In this document: in pieces, positions 35,915-44,448 of the stretch
Layout of the letters: each line of letters opens with the position of its first letter
Position numbering within the stretch: the first letter of the stretch is position 1
Source: Wandonia sp964447015
GTDB taxonomy: Bacteria; Bacteroidota; Bacteroidia; Flavobacteriales_D; Crocinitomicaceae
Assembly: GCA_964447015.1 (NCBI GenBank)
Contig: CAYUQU010000008.1
Span: forward strand, 5,239-69,238
Length of the DNA: 64,000 nt
Direction of reading: 5' to 3'
The notes under the pieces: model-generated
Seen by the model: the letters and a program-made list of their open reading frames with translations, nothing else
Told to the model about the DNA's origin: nothing
The model's database searches: none
Translations under genes and position numbers: made by a program

Positions 35915-37083
35915 TGAGAAAGATCCTATTTATACTCGTCACTTTAGCCGTTAGTTCTGCGTTTTCACAGACACAGGAAGTTTGGTTACAATCAAGAATG
36001 GATGGTACATATACACTTCTTGATGATACTGAAGTAACTTTTTGGGGATATGGATACAACAACCCAGGCCAAAATGAAACCAGAATTTTTCTACCAGCGC
36101 CAATACTTCGGTTTAATCTTGGTGACACGGTGGTCATCCATTTGCAGAACAACTCTCCTGAAGACCACACTATTCACTGGCATGGTTTAGATGTAGATCA
36201 AGAAAATGATGGTGTTGGGCACACATCTACCGATGTTCATTCTGGAGAAGAATTCACTTACACATTTGTTTGTGACAATTCTGGCACGTACTTATACCAC
36301 TGTCATGTACTTACAACACTTCATCTCGCAATGGGAATGTATGGCTTATTCATTGTAAATGGTGAAAATGAATATTATTTGTATGGGGCTGATACTAAGT
36401 TTACTAAAGAGTTTTCTTTCTTGTTTTCTGAAATGAACACCTCATGGAATTCGACCCCAACATCTCCCGGTCCTTTTCATCTCTACGAAGCGGATTATTT
36501 ACTTGTGAACGGTGTTTCTGGCGTTGAGCTAGAAGACCCAGATCACATCGTACATGGAGATATAAACGACACGCTTGCCTTTCGCTTTGCCAACATAGGT
36601 TATGGTTCAGTAGATGTTATATTTCCTGAGGAGTTAGGTGTTACTGTTTATGCTTCTGATGGAAGACCAATTCTTGCTTTTGAAACCGATACACTGAAAT
36701 TATTTCCTGGTGAACGATATGATGTAATTGCCCTTCCTACAGGCGCTTTTACAGGAATAATAACTGCAAATTATTTTGATTTAAGAAACAACCATTTATT
36801 GGGAAGCAATACTGTTCCTGTTATAATTGACGGCGCGCTATCGATAGATGATGTGGTAAATAGTGAATCAGGAATTACTATTTACCCAAATCCATTTGAC
36901 CATTCATTCGTTTTAAACCAAACTCATCAAAATGAACAAGAAATTGTGCTTTACGATTTAAGCGGAAAAGTTGTTCATCGACAAATGGTAAATTTTGGAA
37001 AAAATATCATTTCGCCAAACTTGAATCCAGGAATCTATTTTATTGAAAGTGGACAGTCAAGAAAAAAATTAATCCGAAATTGA
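35914..37083 (+). CDS. Multicopper-oxidase-like protein with T9SS type A sorting domain
   Basis: A 389-residue exported protein. The signal peptide ends near SSAFSQ (residue 19). The first cupredoxin domain has DHTIHWHGLDVDQEND near 86 (loop 1, HWHG) and YLYHCHVLTTLHLAMGMYG near 126, an HCH type-1 copper motif with downstream His and Met. A second domain without obvious copper ligands spans about 170-305. The C-terminus is a type A sorting domain (ITIYPNPFDHSF, then VLYDLSGKVVH and NPGIYFIES). It would be surface-exposed by T9SS. Together with the preceding gene it supplies the loops usually found in one multicopper oxidase. Confidence 0.85.
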   Translation: MRKILFILVTLAVSSAFSQTQEVWLQSRMDGTYTLLDDTEVTFWGYGYNNPGQNETRIFLPAPILRFNLGDTVVIHLQNNSPEDHTIHWHGLDVDQENDGVGHTSTDVHSGEEFTYTFVCDNSGTYLYHCHVLTTLHLAMGMYGLFIVNGENEYYLYGADTKFTKEFSFLFSEMNTSWNSTPTSPGPFHLYEADYLLVNGVSGVELEDPDHIVHGDINDTLAFRFANIGYGSVDVIFPEELGVTVYASDGRPILAFETDTLKLFPGERYDVIALPTGAFTGIITANYFDLRNNHLLGSNTVPVIIDGALSIDDVVNSESGITIYPNPFDHSFVLNQTHQNEQEIVLYDLSGKVVHRQMVNFGKNIISPNLNPGIYFIESGQSRKKLIRN

Positions 37084-37260
37084 TTTGAGTTCTTTTGACG
37101 CCTGTTGTATAAAAACAAATCTGTACTGATTTTTCCTCTTTTTGTTAAAAAAACAACCAAATTTACTTGTGCAAAAATCAAATATTAGAAATCAAGAATA
37201 CATTTCCCTTCCAGAACACATAAAACAGGCTCAGAAGACCTTAAAATACGTTTTTTGGCG

Positions 37261-37281
37261 CTTGTAATATTTGAATACAAG
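37261..37281. repeat. Short inverted repeat in the convergent gap
   Basis: CTTGTA (37261-37266) and TACAAG (37276-37281) form a 6-bp inverted repeat in the 261-bp gap between convergent genes. There is no following T-run on either strand, so it is not a clear terminator. I see nothing else recognisable in this gap. Confidence 0.25.
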
Positions 37282-37344
37282 TTCAATTATCAGTCATTCT
37301 AAACGCAAAAAAACGCGTATATTATTGTTTTTCAGGGGTTTAAA

Positions 37345-38226
37345 CTATTTTTTACGCAAAATATATATTTGACTGGAGTACTCTCCTTCTTTTGCTTTCA
37401 TATTTGACTTTAGTCCGGTCCAAAATGCACTCAAAAGATTTCCCTTCATATATTTTTCACTGAGCATAGAAACATAAAATGAGTCGTACTTCATTGGCAA
37501 GATCTTGTCAAGCGTCAAACCAAACTCCTTCGCAAGATATTCGATATCTTGCGGAACAAAATGATAAAGGTGTCTTGGCACATCATACGCTGCCCAATGC
37601 TCACCATATTTTTTTGCGTCTGCAGATTTTCTATTGGGAACAGCAATAACTAAATATCCTCCAGATTTAATTTTATCAACCAGCTGACCAAAATCACGTT
37701 TCAAGTGATACACATGCTCCAACACATGCCACATTGTTATTACATCTATAGTTGCGTTTTCTAATTCAGAAAACTCCTCAAGTGGCTTTGTTTCTATATT
37801 AAAATTCTCTTTCGTAAAAGCTCTAGCATCAATATCAGGCTCAAAACCCAACACATCATATTCTGCATCTTTAAGACATTTCAAAAAATGTCCCGTTCCA
37901 CAACCATAATCTATTACCCGTCCTTTTGGAACTAAGGATTTAATTAAACTTCTTTTTCCTTTAAGCGTACGATTACGAACTAAATTATACACACCATTTA
38001 TGAATCCCTTTTTTGAAGAAGAATGAGAGACATAGGTTTCGTGCTTATAATAATCTCCAATTGAATTCTCGGCTGGAATAGGATTTGTAAACCAAAAACC
38101 ACAACCCGCACATTCAGAAATTTGAAACTCTTCCTGCGTAATCATCAGGTCACGGGTCTTAAGTGCAACGTGCAATTCAACACCCTCACACATGGGACAG
38201 CTTTCGATTTTGTTTAATTGTTTCAC
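37345..38226 (-). CDS. Class I SAM-dependent methyltransferase with N-terminal zinc ribbon
   Basis: A 293-residue protein. An N-terminal Cys4 module (SCPMCEGVEL at 9-18 and SECAGCGFWF near 37) is followed by a Rossmann methyltransferase domain with motif I VIDYGCGTGHFLKCL near 105 and the acidic SAM-binding residue in GFEPDIDA. A WHVLEHVYH motif follows near 166, typical of the Methyltransf_23 group. The start codon is GTG at 38226; the next Met would remove the first zinc ligands. The GTG falls inside a parS-like palindrome and 7 nt after the mnmG stop. The substrate is unknown; relatives are often near sugar or polyketide genes. Confidence 0.88.
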   Translation of the reverse strand: MKQLNKIESCPMCEGVELHVALKTRDLMITQEEFQISECAGCGFWFTNPIPAENSIGDYYKHETYVSHSSSKKGFINGVYNLVRNRTLKGKRSLIKSLVPKGRVIDYGCGTGHFLKCLKDAEYDVLGFEPDIDARAFTKENFNIETKPLEEFSELENATIDVITMWHVLEHVYHLKRDFGQLVDKIKSGGYLVIAVPNRKSADAKKYGEHWAAYDVPRHLYHFVPQDIEYLAKEFGLTLDKILPMKYDSFYVSMLSEKYMKGNLLSAFWTGLKSNMKAKEGEYSSQIYILRKK

Positions 38227-38234
38227 GTGAAACT
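38219..38234. other. parS-like ParB-binding site 1
   Basis: TGTTTCACGTGAAACT matches the canonical parS TGTTTCACGTGAAACA at 15 of 16 positions (last base). It covers the GTG start of the methyltransferase gene and reaches into the mnmG stop codon. ParB dimers bind such sites to drive chromosome segregation, and they cluster near the origin in most bacteria. Confidence 0.85.
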
Positions 38235-40104
38235 ACCTCCCTAAATAAATTAATAATACGCTAATATCTGCTGGTGAAACACCACTAACTCGTTTTGCTT
38301 GACCAATAGTTGTAGGTCGAATTGCCGATAACTTTTGTTTTGCCTCGCTAGACAATGATGACAGCTTCATGTAATCCAAATCTTCAGGGATTTTCATTCC
38401 CTCTAATCTATTTGACTTCGCCGCCGTGTCTTCTTCTCGAGCTATATAACCTTCATACTTCATTTGAATTTCTGCTTGCTCAACAATAGTTTCATCAACT
38501 AGTGACAGCTCTGCAGCTATAGCCTTTGATTTATCGGAAAGCAAAAGAATGTCATTAATTGTAATGTTTGGGCGAGTCACTAAAGCAGACAGTTTAACCT
38601 GTTGACTAATTGCTGCACTTTCCTTTTCCTCTAATAAAGGATTCACCACTTCTGGGCGAATACCTTCCTTGACAAAACTATCGATAAGCTTTTTTGTGCC
38701 ATCTTTCTTAAACTCTACTTTACGAAGTTGTTCGTCTGATATCATTCCAATAGAATGACCCAACGGAGTTAGACGTAAATCTGCATTGTCCTGTCTCAAG
38801 AGAATTCTATATTCTGCACGAGAAGTAAACATACGATATGGCTCCTCAGTTCCTTTAGTAATTAAGTCATCTATTAACACACCTATGTACGCTTCTGATC
38901 TTGACAAAACAAAATCACCTTGTTCATGAACTCTCCTGTGCGCATTAATTCCGGCCATCAATCCTTGACATGCCGCTTCCTCATACCCTGTGGTCCCATT
39001 GATTTGACCAGCAAAATAAAGATTCTTCACAAGCTTCGTTTCAAGCGTGTGCTTTAATTGTGTCGGCGGAAAATAATCGTACTCAATTGCATACCCCGGT
39101 CTAAACATTTTAACATTTTCAAAACCAAGAATGGTTTTCATTGCAGCATACTGCACATCCTCTGGAAGAGAAGTAGAAAACCCATTCACATAAATCTCAA
39201 CTGTATTCCAACCCTCAGGCTCTACAAAAATTTGATGTCTATCTCTCTCGGCAAAACGATTAATCTTATCTTCAATAGATGGACAATATCTAGGCCCAGC
39301 AGACTGGATAGCTCCATTAAACATAGGACTACGGTCAAAACCTGTTCGTAATACTTCGTGCGTTGTTGTATTAGTGTATGTAATATGACAGGGCACCTGA
39401 GTGCTTAGTGGTTTTGTATCCCAATACGAAAACTTAGATGGATTTACATCTCCATCTTGAATTTCCATTTTTGAATAGTCAAGTGAACGACCATCAACAC
39501 GCGGTGGAGTTCCTGTTTTCATTCTTCCAGACTCAAACCCCAACGCAATTAATTCTTCTGTAATTCCATAAGATGCTTTCTCGCCAGCACGACCACCACC
39601 AAATTGCTTCTCTCCTAAGTGAATCAAGCCATTCAAAAAAGTGCCGTTTGTTAGCACAACAGACTTTGCTTTAATAGTAACACCAATAGATGTTCTTACT
39701 CCAACTATACTGTCGTTTTCAACTACAACTCCTGTAGCCATGTCTTGCCAAAAATCGACGTTTGGATTCTGTTCTAATAAATATCGCCACTCAGCGGCAA
39801 ACATCATTCGATCGTTCTGAGTTCTCGGAGACCACATAGCTGGCCCTTTACTAAGATTTAGCATTCGAAACTGGATAGCACTTTTGTCAGAAACAATTCC
39901 TGACCCACCACCCAAGGCGTCAATTTCACGAACAATTTGTCCTTTAGCTACTCCACCCATAGCTGGGTTACAGCTCATCTGAGCTATAGTATTCATATTC
40001 ATTGTCACCAACAACACAGAACTCCCCATCTTAGCAGCAGCATTTGCGGCTTCACAGCCCGCATGCCCACCACCCACAACAACTACATCATACTCTTTTA
40101 ACAT
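38233..40104 (-). CDS. mnmG: tRNA uridine-5-carboxymethylaminomethyl modification enzyme MnmG
   Basis: A 623-residue FAD enzyme (formerly GidA) which, with MnmE, makes the cmnm5U modification at the wobble position of several tRNAs. The FAD-binding fold is VVVGGGHAGCEAANAAAKMG at residues 8-27. MSCNPAMGGVAKGQIVREID near 43, RSPMFNGAIQSAGPRYCPSI near 265 and FAGQINGTTGYEEAACQG near 365 are diagnostic blocks. The length is normal. The gene is bracketed by parS-like sites: one at its stop and two in the 59-bp gap upstream. GidA/mnmG lies near oriC in many bacteria, which fits. Confidence 0.98.
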   Translation of the reverse strand: MLKEYDVVVVGGGHAGCEAANAAAKMGSSVLLVTMNMNTIAQMSCNPAMGGVAKGQIVREIDALGGGSGIVSDKSAIQFRMLNLSKGPAMWSPRTQNDRMMFAAEWRYLLEQNPNVDFWQDMATGVVVENDSIVGVRTSIGVTIKAKSVVLTNGTFLNGLIHLGEKQFGGGRAGEKASYGITEELIALGFESGRMKTGTPPRVDGRSLDYSKMEIQDGDVNPSKFSYWDTKPLSTQVPCHITYTNTTTHEVLRTGFDRSPMFNGAIQSAGPRYCPSIEDKINRFAERDRHQIFVEPEGWNTVEIYVNGFSTSLPEDVQYAAMKTILGFENVKMFRPGYAIEYDYFPPTQLKHTLETKLVKNLYFAGQINGTTGYEEAACQGLMAGINAHRRVHEQGDFVLSRSEAYIGVLIDDLITKGTEEPYRMFTSRAEYRILLRQDNADLRLTPLGHSIGMISDEQLRKVEFKKDGTKKLIDSFVKEGIRPEVVNPLLEEKESAAISQQVKLSALVTRPNITINDILLLSDKSKAIAAELSLVDETIVEQAEIQMKYEGYIAREEDTAAKSNRLEGMKIPEDLDYMKLSSLSSEAKQKLSAIRPTTIGQAKRVSGVSPADISVLLIYLGR

Positions 40105-40110
40105 AACTCA

Positions 40111-40126
40111 TGTTTCACGTGGAACA
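40111..40126. other. parS-like ParB-binding site 2
   Basis: TGTTTCACGTGGAACA matches TGTTTCACGTGAAACA at 15 of 16 positions. It lies 7 bp upstream of the mnmG start codon, in the gap between ybeY and mnmG, and 21 bp from a third site. Confidence 0.85.
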
Positions 40127-40147
40127 AAATTACAACATTTTAAAGAC

Positions 40148-40163
40148 AGTTTCACGTGAAACA
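40148..40163. other. parS-like ParB-binding site 3
   Basis: AGTTTCACGTGAAACA matches canonical parS at 15 of 16 positions (first base differs) and includes the full 14-bp palindrome GTTTCACGTGAAAC. It directly abuts the ybeY stop codon. Two sites 21 bp apart suggest cooperative ParB loading. Confidence 0.87.
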
Positions 40164-40577
40164 TTATCTCAAATTAAGAGCAGCATCCTCTTTCTCTCTC
40201 ATTTGGTTTTCTTCGTCTGGAGTTTTATCGCCATAACCCAATAAATGTAAAAGACCGTGAACAGAAACCCGATGCAGCTCTTGTAAAGAATCAATCGAAA
40301 GCTGCTCAGCATTCTCCTGAACTCTATCCCAACTAACAAATAAGTCACCAGACACAGAACTACCATCAGTGTAGTCAAACGTAATGATATCTGTATAGTA
40401 GTCATGATCCAAATGTTCTCGATTCATTTCTAACAAATACTCGTCAGAACAAAAAATCAAGTTAACACAACCTAAAGATTTTCCTTCCGCTTCACATACT
40501 TTATGAAACCATAAAATAAAAAATTCCGAGTCTAAACCCGGAACTTCAACGTCCTCAAAAAATATATTTACTTCCAT
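40164..40577 (-). CDS. ybeY: Endoribonuclease YbeY (rRNA maturation factor)
   Basis: A 137-residue metalloprotein acting in 16S rRNA 3' processing and ribosome quality control. The zinc site is SVHGLLHLLGYGDKT near 108, the HGxLHLxGYDH motif with the third position as Asp (GYGD) rather than His. The substrate region DYYTDIITFDY near 62 matches the family. I chose the ATG at 40577, which begins MEVNIFFED, rather than an upstream extension that overlaps the next gene. It starts 1 nt after the RsbW-like gene stop. Confidence 0.94.
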   Translation of the reverse strand: MEVNIFFEDVEVPGLDSEFFILWFHKVCEAEGKSLGCVNLIFCSDEYLLEMNREHLDHDYYTDIITFDYTDGSSVSGDLFVSWDRVQENAEQLSIDSLQELHRVSVHGLLHLLGYGDKTPDEENQMREKEDAALNLR

Positions 40578-40578
40578 T

Positions 40579-40995
40579 CTATTTTGTAAAAACAATGTTT
40601 ACCTTGCTCCCAGCTTCTTCAAACACCACATCATCGGCAAGTGACTTCATAAGAAAAATACCTCTACCATTTGGCTTTTCAATATTTTCGGGCGCTGTTG
40701 GGTCAGGAAGATTATTAAAATCAAAGCCATTTCCTTCATCCTTTATAGAAAAACAGATAGAGCTACCTGTGTCAGACACCTCGAGTATCACGCTCTTTTC
40801 AGCATCGTGTTTGTTTCCATGAATAATTGCATTATTCAGTGCCTCAGTAACAGCAATCAACACGTTCCCAAAGCTATCCTCTGGCAACTTCTGTTCTTCT
40901 GAGACCTTTTCAATAATCTCCTCCACTATACGTAAACTATCAAAGTTTGTTTTCAACACAACTCTTTCGATAGTGCCTGAATCTTCATTAATCAT
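40579..40995 (-). CDS. RsbW/SpoIIAB-like GHKL ATPase (possible anti-sigma factor serine kinase)
   Basis: A 138-residue single-domain ATPase. The N box is AVTEALNNAIIHGNKHDAEK near 48, the G1 box is IKDEGNGFDF near 85 and the G2-type segment is GRGIFLMKSLADDV near 113. In Firmicutes such proteins phosphorylate an anti-anti-sigma protein and hold a sigma factor; other members regulate unrelated partners. No STAS protein or cognate sigma factor is nearby. The ECF sigma gene 9 kb away is not of the type these proteins usually bind. It overlaps the DUF4175 gene by 8 nt and leads into ybeY. Confidence 0.88.
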   Translation of the reverse strand: MINEDSGTIERVVLKTNFDSLRIVEEIIEKVSEEQKLPEDSFGNVLIAVTEALNNAIIHGNKHDAEKSVILEVSDTGSSICFSIKDEGNGFDFNNLPDPTAPENIEKPNGRGIFLMKSLADDVVFEEAGSKVNIVFTK

Positions 40996-43900
40996 TGCTC
41001 CGCACCTTATTAAAATATTGCACCGCCATCTGACGATAATAACTATTTAATCCAGGAGTTTTCGATCGTAATAACTCAATTTCCATCTCCTTCCGTTTCT
41101 TATACTCAGAGAATTCGATAAGGTTACGATTTTCTTGATTTTTTGCGGTTTCACTCTGACGCTTATCATCCCACTCTCTTTCCTGCATCGCTTTTTCACT
41201 TTCAAGCAAACGAGTAAGAATTTCTTGTTGGCGTTGAATCAGGAATCTTTCGTTTCTATTAACCAAATCCTTTTCCTGTTTCTCTAACTCCTCAATTAAA
41301 GGGTTTAATGAGTTTCCAGAGCCTTTGCCATCCTTATTAAGTTCCTGACGAAGCTTTTCAAGCATTTTTCTCATAGCCCCTTGCTCAGCAGCCATTTTTG
41401 AGATTTCCTTTGAAGACATTCCGGGTAAACCCATCCCTCCGCTTCCCCCTGGCTCAGTTCCACCAGGACTGTCGCCACCTTCTCCCTCGCCAGGCTTAGG
41501 CCCCTTTCCTTTCATTTTCTCTAATTGCTTCTTGAGTTGATCCTTCATGTCGCCCATACTCATACCCTCACTTGGCTTCGCACCGCTTCCACCAGGTTTA
41601 TCACATGCTCCCGAACCACTCATCATGCTTTTCATTTGCTGCTGCATTTGTTCAAGAGCCTCATTCAACATCAAGGCAAGATTATTATAGGATGTCATTA
41701 TGAACTGTTGATTAATGGCAAGTTTTCTTAATTGGCGATCGTGCATGTTTGGTGTAACCTCAGCAAAGTTTCTATCAATAATTCTGAGCTCATTATCTAC
41801 CATAGCGCTTATCTGAGGAACCCGTTTTGCTAGTTCAATTAGACTATCCCTCACAACAACATGGTCGTCTATCAACTTACGTTGTTTTCTATTAAGAGTT
41901 GTTAAAACAGGATCGTCTTCTGCCTTATCCGCCATTGCATGCATTAACTCCTCTTGCCCGAAAGAAAGACGCATGAGGTTCTCTAAAAGACTTCGGAGAG
42001 ACTCCATATCCTCTCCTGCTTGCTTCTTCTTTTGCTCGTCCATTTGAGTTTTGATGCTCTCCTTCATTTCAGACATCTTCTCAGAAGCACTCTTTTGTGG
42101 CTCGTTCGCCTTACTGTCCTTACCCTTCTCGAGCTTGTCTTTAGCGTCATTCATTTCATCAGAAATTTCTTTCTGCAGGTCTTCCTCGGAGTCTAATTCA
42201 AAAGGGCGTTTCAAATCTTGATTCTTCTCTTCCGCCTTCTTTAGCTCTTCCTTAAGTTTATCAAACTCTTTATTCAATTCTTCCTGCTCTTTTGACTCTT
42301 TAGAATCTTCACGTTTTGACAATTCTTCTTGCTTCTTCTGCAGATCCTCTAGCTTATTAATAACATCATTAAGCTTTTCTTCAACCTCCATCTTTTTTAA
42401 CATCTCCAATGTGCGATCCATCTCGCGGCTCATCTCTTCCTTAGAGAGCTCCATTTCTTTCATCTTCTCTTCGAAACCGGAATCATCATTCTTCTCCATG
42501 AGCTCTTGAAGTTCTTTCAAAAGCTCCTTCATTTCATCATCAAGAAGTTGATTCAATAGTTCCTCAAGCAACTCTTGCTTTTCCAACAACTCTTCATCGA
42601 CCTCATCAAACAAATCCTTCTCGTCCATTGTCTTATTCAGGTCATCTCTCGAATCTTTGATCTTCTCTTGAAGAGATTTCTGTTGCTCAAAAAGATTATC
42701 CAACAGATCTTTCTTCTTCCAAGTTTCCATACGCTTATTCAAATTAGCTTTACGAAACTCGTCTAAACTTTTCTCAAAACGCTCTAGCTCTTTTTGGAGG
42801 TCACTCATTCCAGACTGTGCGTTCGCGAGTGCTTCTTGTCTATTCTCCTTTAATTCTTCATTCGTAGGAACAACATAATAGAACTTCTTACTAACCGTTC
42901 TTTTTGACCCATTGACAGCATCATTGTCATACGCTTCAAAGTAATATGTCAATTCTTCTCCAGCTTTTAAATCCAATGCACGCATATCAAGCATGTGGTA
43001 GAAACGACCACCTGAAAGACCAATTCCTGGAATTGGCATCCGAACAAGATTTGATTTTTTGTCAGATTTAGTTCGTTCTGCAACAAACATAACTTTAGAC
43101 AAACCATAATCATCCCGCGCTGCCCCTTCAAAAAATCGAAGTAAATAATTACTTGTATCAACCACCTCTTTAACATCTATAAATGGATACTCATCTTTTA
43201 TGACATCCACTTGCTTTTCGAAATTAGATTCGCTATTGTCAAACGTGTTTTTAAGGTTGATTGCGTAAGCTTGAGAAGTATAAAATGCAATACTAAAGTC
43301 AAAGCCCTGTTCAACAGCTATACTTGTATCAGAAAACAAAAACAGTCCTTCATTTACATTTTGAAGCTGACCAGAAAATCGTGCCTTTGTTCCCTCTGGC
43401 ACCGACATGTTTACTGGATTGCTTACATATTCATCCTCACGGCCTGTGTAATTTGGATAATCTAAAAACACCTTGAAATTGGATAGTTTTGAGCTTCCGT
43501 GAACATTTATTTCAAAGTTGGTGGACTTATAGCCATTCGCATCAAAATAGAAACGCACATCTTCCTTAACTTTTGGTAAAACATAAGTAAATGTATTCTT
43601 AGAGTCACGTGTCATTAAAAAGCGACCATAGTTTGATTGAATAAACACCTTGTCTGGCAGTTCTTCGCCTTCTAGTTGTACTTTAACTGTATAGTCTGTT
43701 CCCTCTTCCACACTTTCAGATTCTGACACCAAATTAAAATTAAACGGGGCTGGAATTAAAAATTCTTGTTGATAGTTAACAATCCGCGTTGAACCCTGCT
43801 CGATAATCTGAGGATTAAACAATAAAATTGAAAAAAACACAAGTAACACAGGCACGACAAACTTCAAATATCTGCGGTTTTCCTTAAAATCAATCGCAGC

Positions 43901-44332
43901 TCCAAAGGAAAAAGAAGACAGTTTTTGAGCCTTTTGCTCAATTGCCGCCTTAAGTAGTCCTGAATTTGATGTGTTAGTACTTAGGTTTTGTAATTGTATA
44001 GTATTTAAAACTTTATCATCAACCTCTGGTAACAGCTTGCCAATTAGAACCGCTGCTTCAACAGGACTCATACGTCTCCCTAAACTTGTGATTTTCAAAA
44101 TCGGGTCAACGATGTAAAACCAAAGAAGAACAAGAATAGTCACCAATAAAGAGAAAAACAAAAACCCTCTAACAAGACTGTTAAAAGCGCCAAAGTATTC
44201 TATGTTGACAAAAATCAAGAAAACAAGAACTGTAACCCCAACAAAAACAAAAGCACCTCGAATTAAGCGATTGATATAAAACCGCTTAATAAACCCCTCA
44301 ACTTGGCTCAACAGCCCCTCATATGCTTCCAT
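40988..44332 (-). CDS. DUF4175 family protein, large membrane protein with long coiled coil
   Basis: An 1114-residue protein. Two hydrophobic helices lie near residues 24-42 and 56-75, a third near 160. A beta-rich region spans about 190-470 (YTVKVQLEGEELPDKVFIQS, NFKVFLDYPNYTGREDEYVS). Then comes a very charged Glu/Lys-rich region (about 490-760) predicted to be coiled coil, a Gly/Pro-rich low-complexity stretch (GEGEGGDSPGGTEPGGSGG) near 965, and a conserved basic end. This matches the Bacteroidota family I know as DUF4175. Its function is unknown. It is the first gene of the DUF4175 / ATPase / ybeY / mnmG unit. Confidence 0.85.
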   Translation of the reverse strand: MEAYEGLLSQVEGFIKRFYINRLIRGAFVFVGVTVLVFLIFVNIEYFGAFNSLVRGFLFFSLLVTILVLLWFYIVDPILKITSLGRRMSPVEAAVLIGKLLPEVDDKVLNTIQLQNLSTNTSNSGLLKAAIEQKAQKLSSFSFGAAIDFKENRRYLKFVVPVLLVFFSILLFNPQIIEQGSTRIVNYQQEFLIPAPFNFNLVSESESVEEGTDYTVKVQLEGEELPDKVFIQSNYGRFLMTRDSKNTFTYVLPKVKEDVRFYFDANGYKSTNFEINVHGSSKLSNFKVFLDYPNYTGREDEYVSNPVNMSVPEGTKARFSGQLQNVNEGLFLFSDTSIAVEQGFDFSIAFYTSQAYAINLKNTFDNSESNFEKQVDVIKDEYPFIDVKEVVDTSNYLLRFFEGAARDDYGLSKVMFVAERTKSDKKSNLVRMPIPGIGLSGGRFYHMLDMRALDLKAGEELTYYFEAYDNDAVNGSKRTVSKKFYYVVPTNEELKENRQEALANAQSGMSDLQKELERFEKSLDEFRKANLNKRMETWKKKDLLDNLFEQQKSLQEKIKDSRDDLNKTMDEKDLFDEVDEELLEKQELLEELLNQLLDDEMKELLKELQELMEKNDDSGFEEKMKEMELSKEEMSREMDRTLEMLKKMEVEEKLNDVINKLEDLQKKQEELSKREDSKESKEQEELNKEFDKLKEELKKAEEKNQDLKRPFELDSEEDLQKEISDEMNDAKDKLEKGKDSKANEPQKSASEKMSEMKESIKTQMDEQKKKQAGEDMESLRSLLENLMRLSFGQEELMHAMADKAEDDPVLTTLNRKQRKLIDDHVVVRDSLIELAKRVPQISAMVDNELRIIDRNFAEVTPNMHDRQLRKLAINQQFIMTSYNNLALMLNEALEQMQQQMKSMMSGSGACDKPGGSGAKPSEGMSMGDMKDQLKKQLEKMKGKGPKPGEGEGGDSPGGTEPGGSGGMGLPGMSSKEISKMAAEQGAMRKMLEKLRQELNKDGKGSGNSLNPLIEELEKQEKDLVNRNERFLIQRQQEILTRLLESEKAMQEREWDDKRQSETAKNQENRNLIEFSEYKKRKEMEIELLRSKTPGLNSYYRQMAVQYFNKVRSND

Positions 44333-44423
44333 TTCACCTATTTCTATAAGAATAACTTACTAAGGTAAGAAATATTGTTCAATCAAAACACAGACACAAA
44401 GCCCTCTGTAAGTGACAATGTTT

Positions 44424-44431
44424 TATCTTTG
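44424..44431 (+). promoter_or_regulatory. Probable -7 promoter box (TATCTTTG) for gltX
   Basis: TATCTTTG is an exact TAnnTTTG match and lies 17 nt before the gltX ATG, in the 116-bp gap divergent from the DUF4175 gene. A TTTG 19 nt upstream is not evident. Confidence 0.5.
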
Positions 44432-44448
44432 CACAAAACTTTCAGATT

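Noticed and set aside
37261..37281. Terminator between the convergent oxidase and methyltransferase genes
   Set aside because: The 6-bp inverted repeat has no T-run on either strand.
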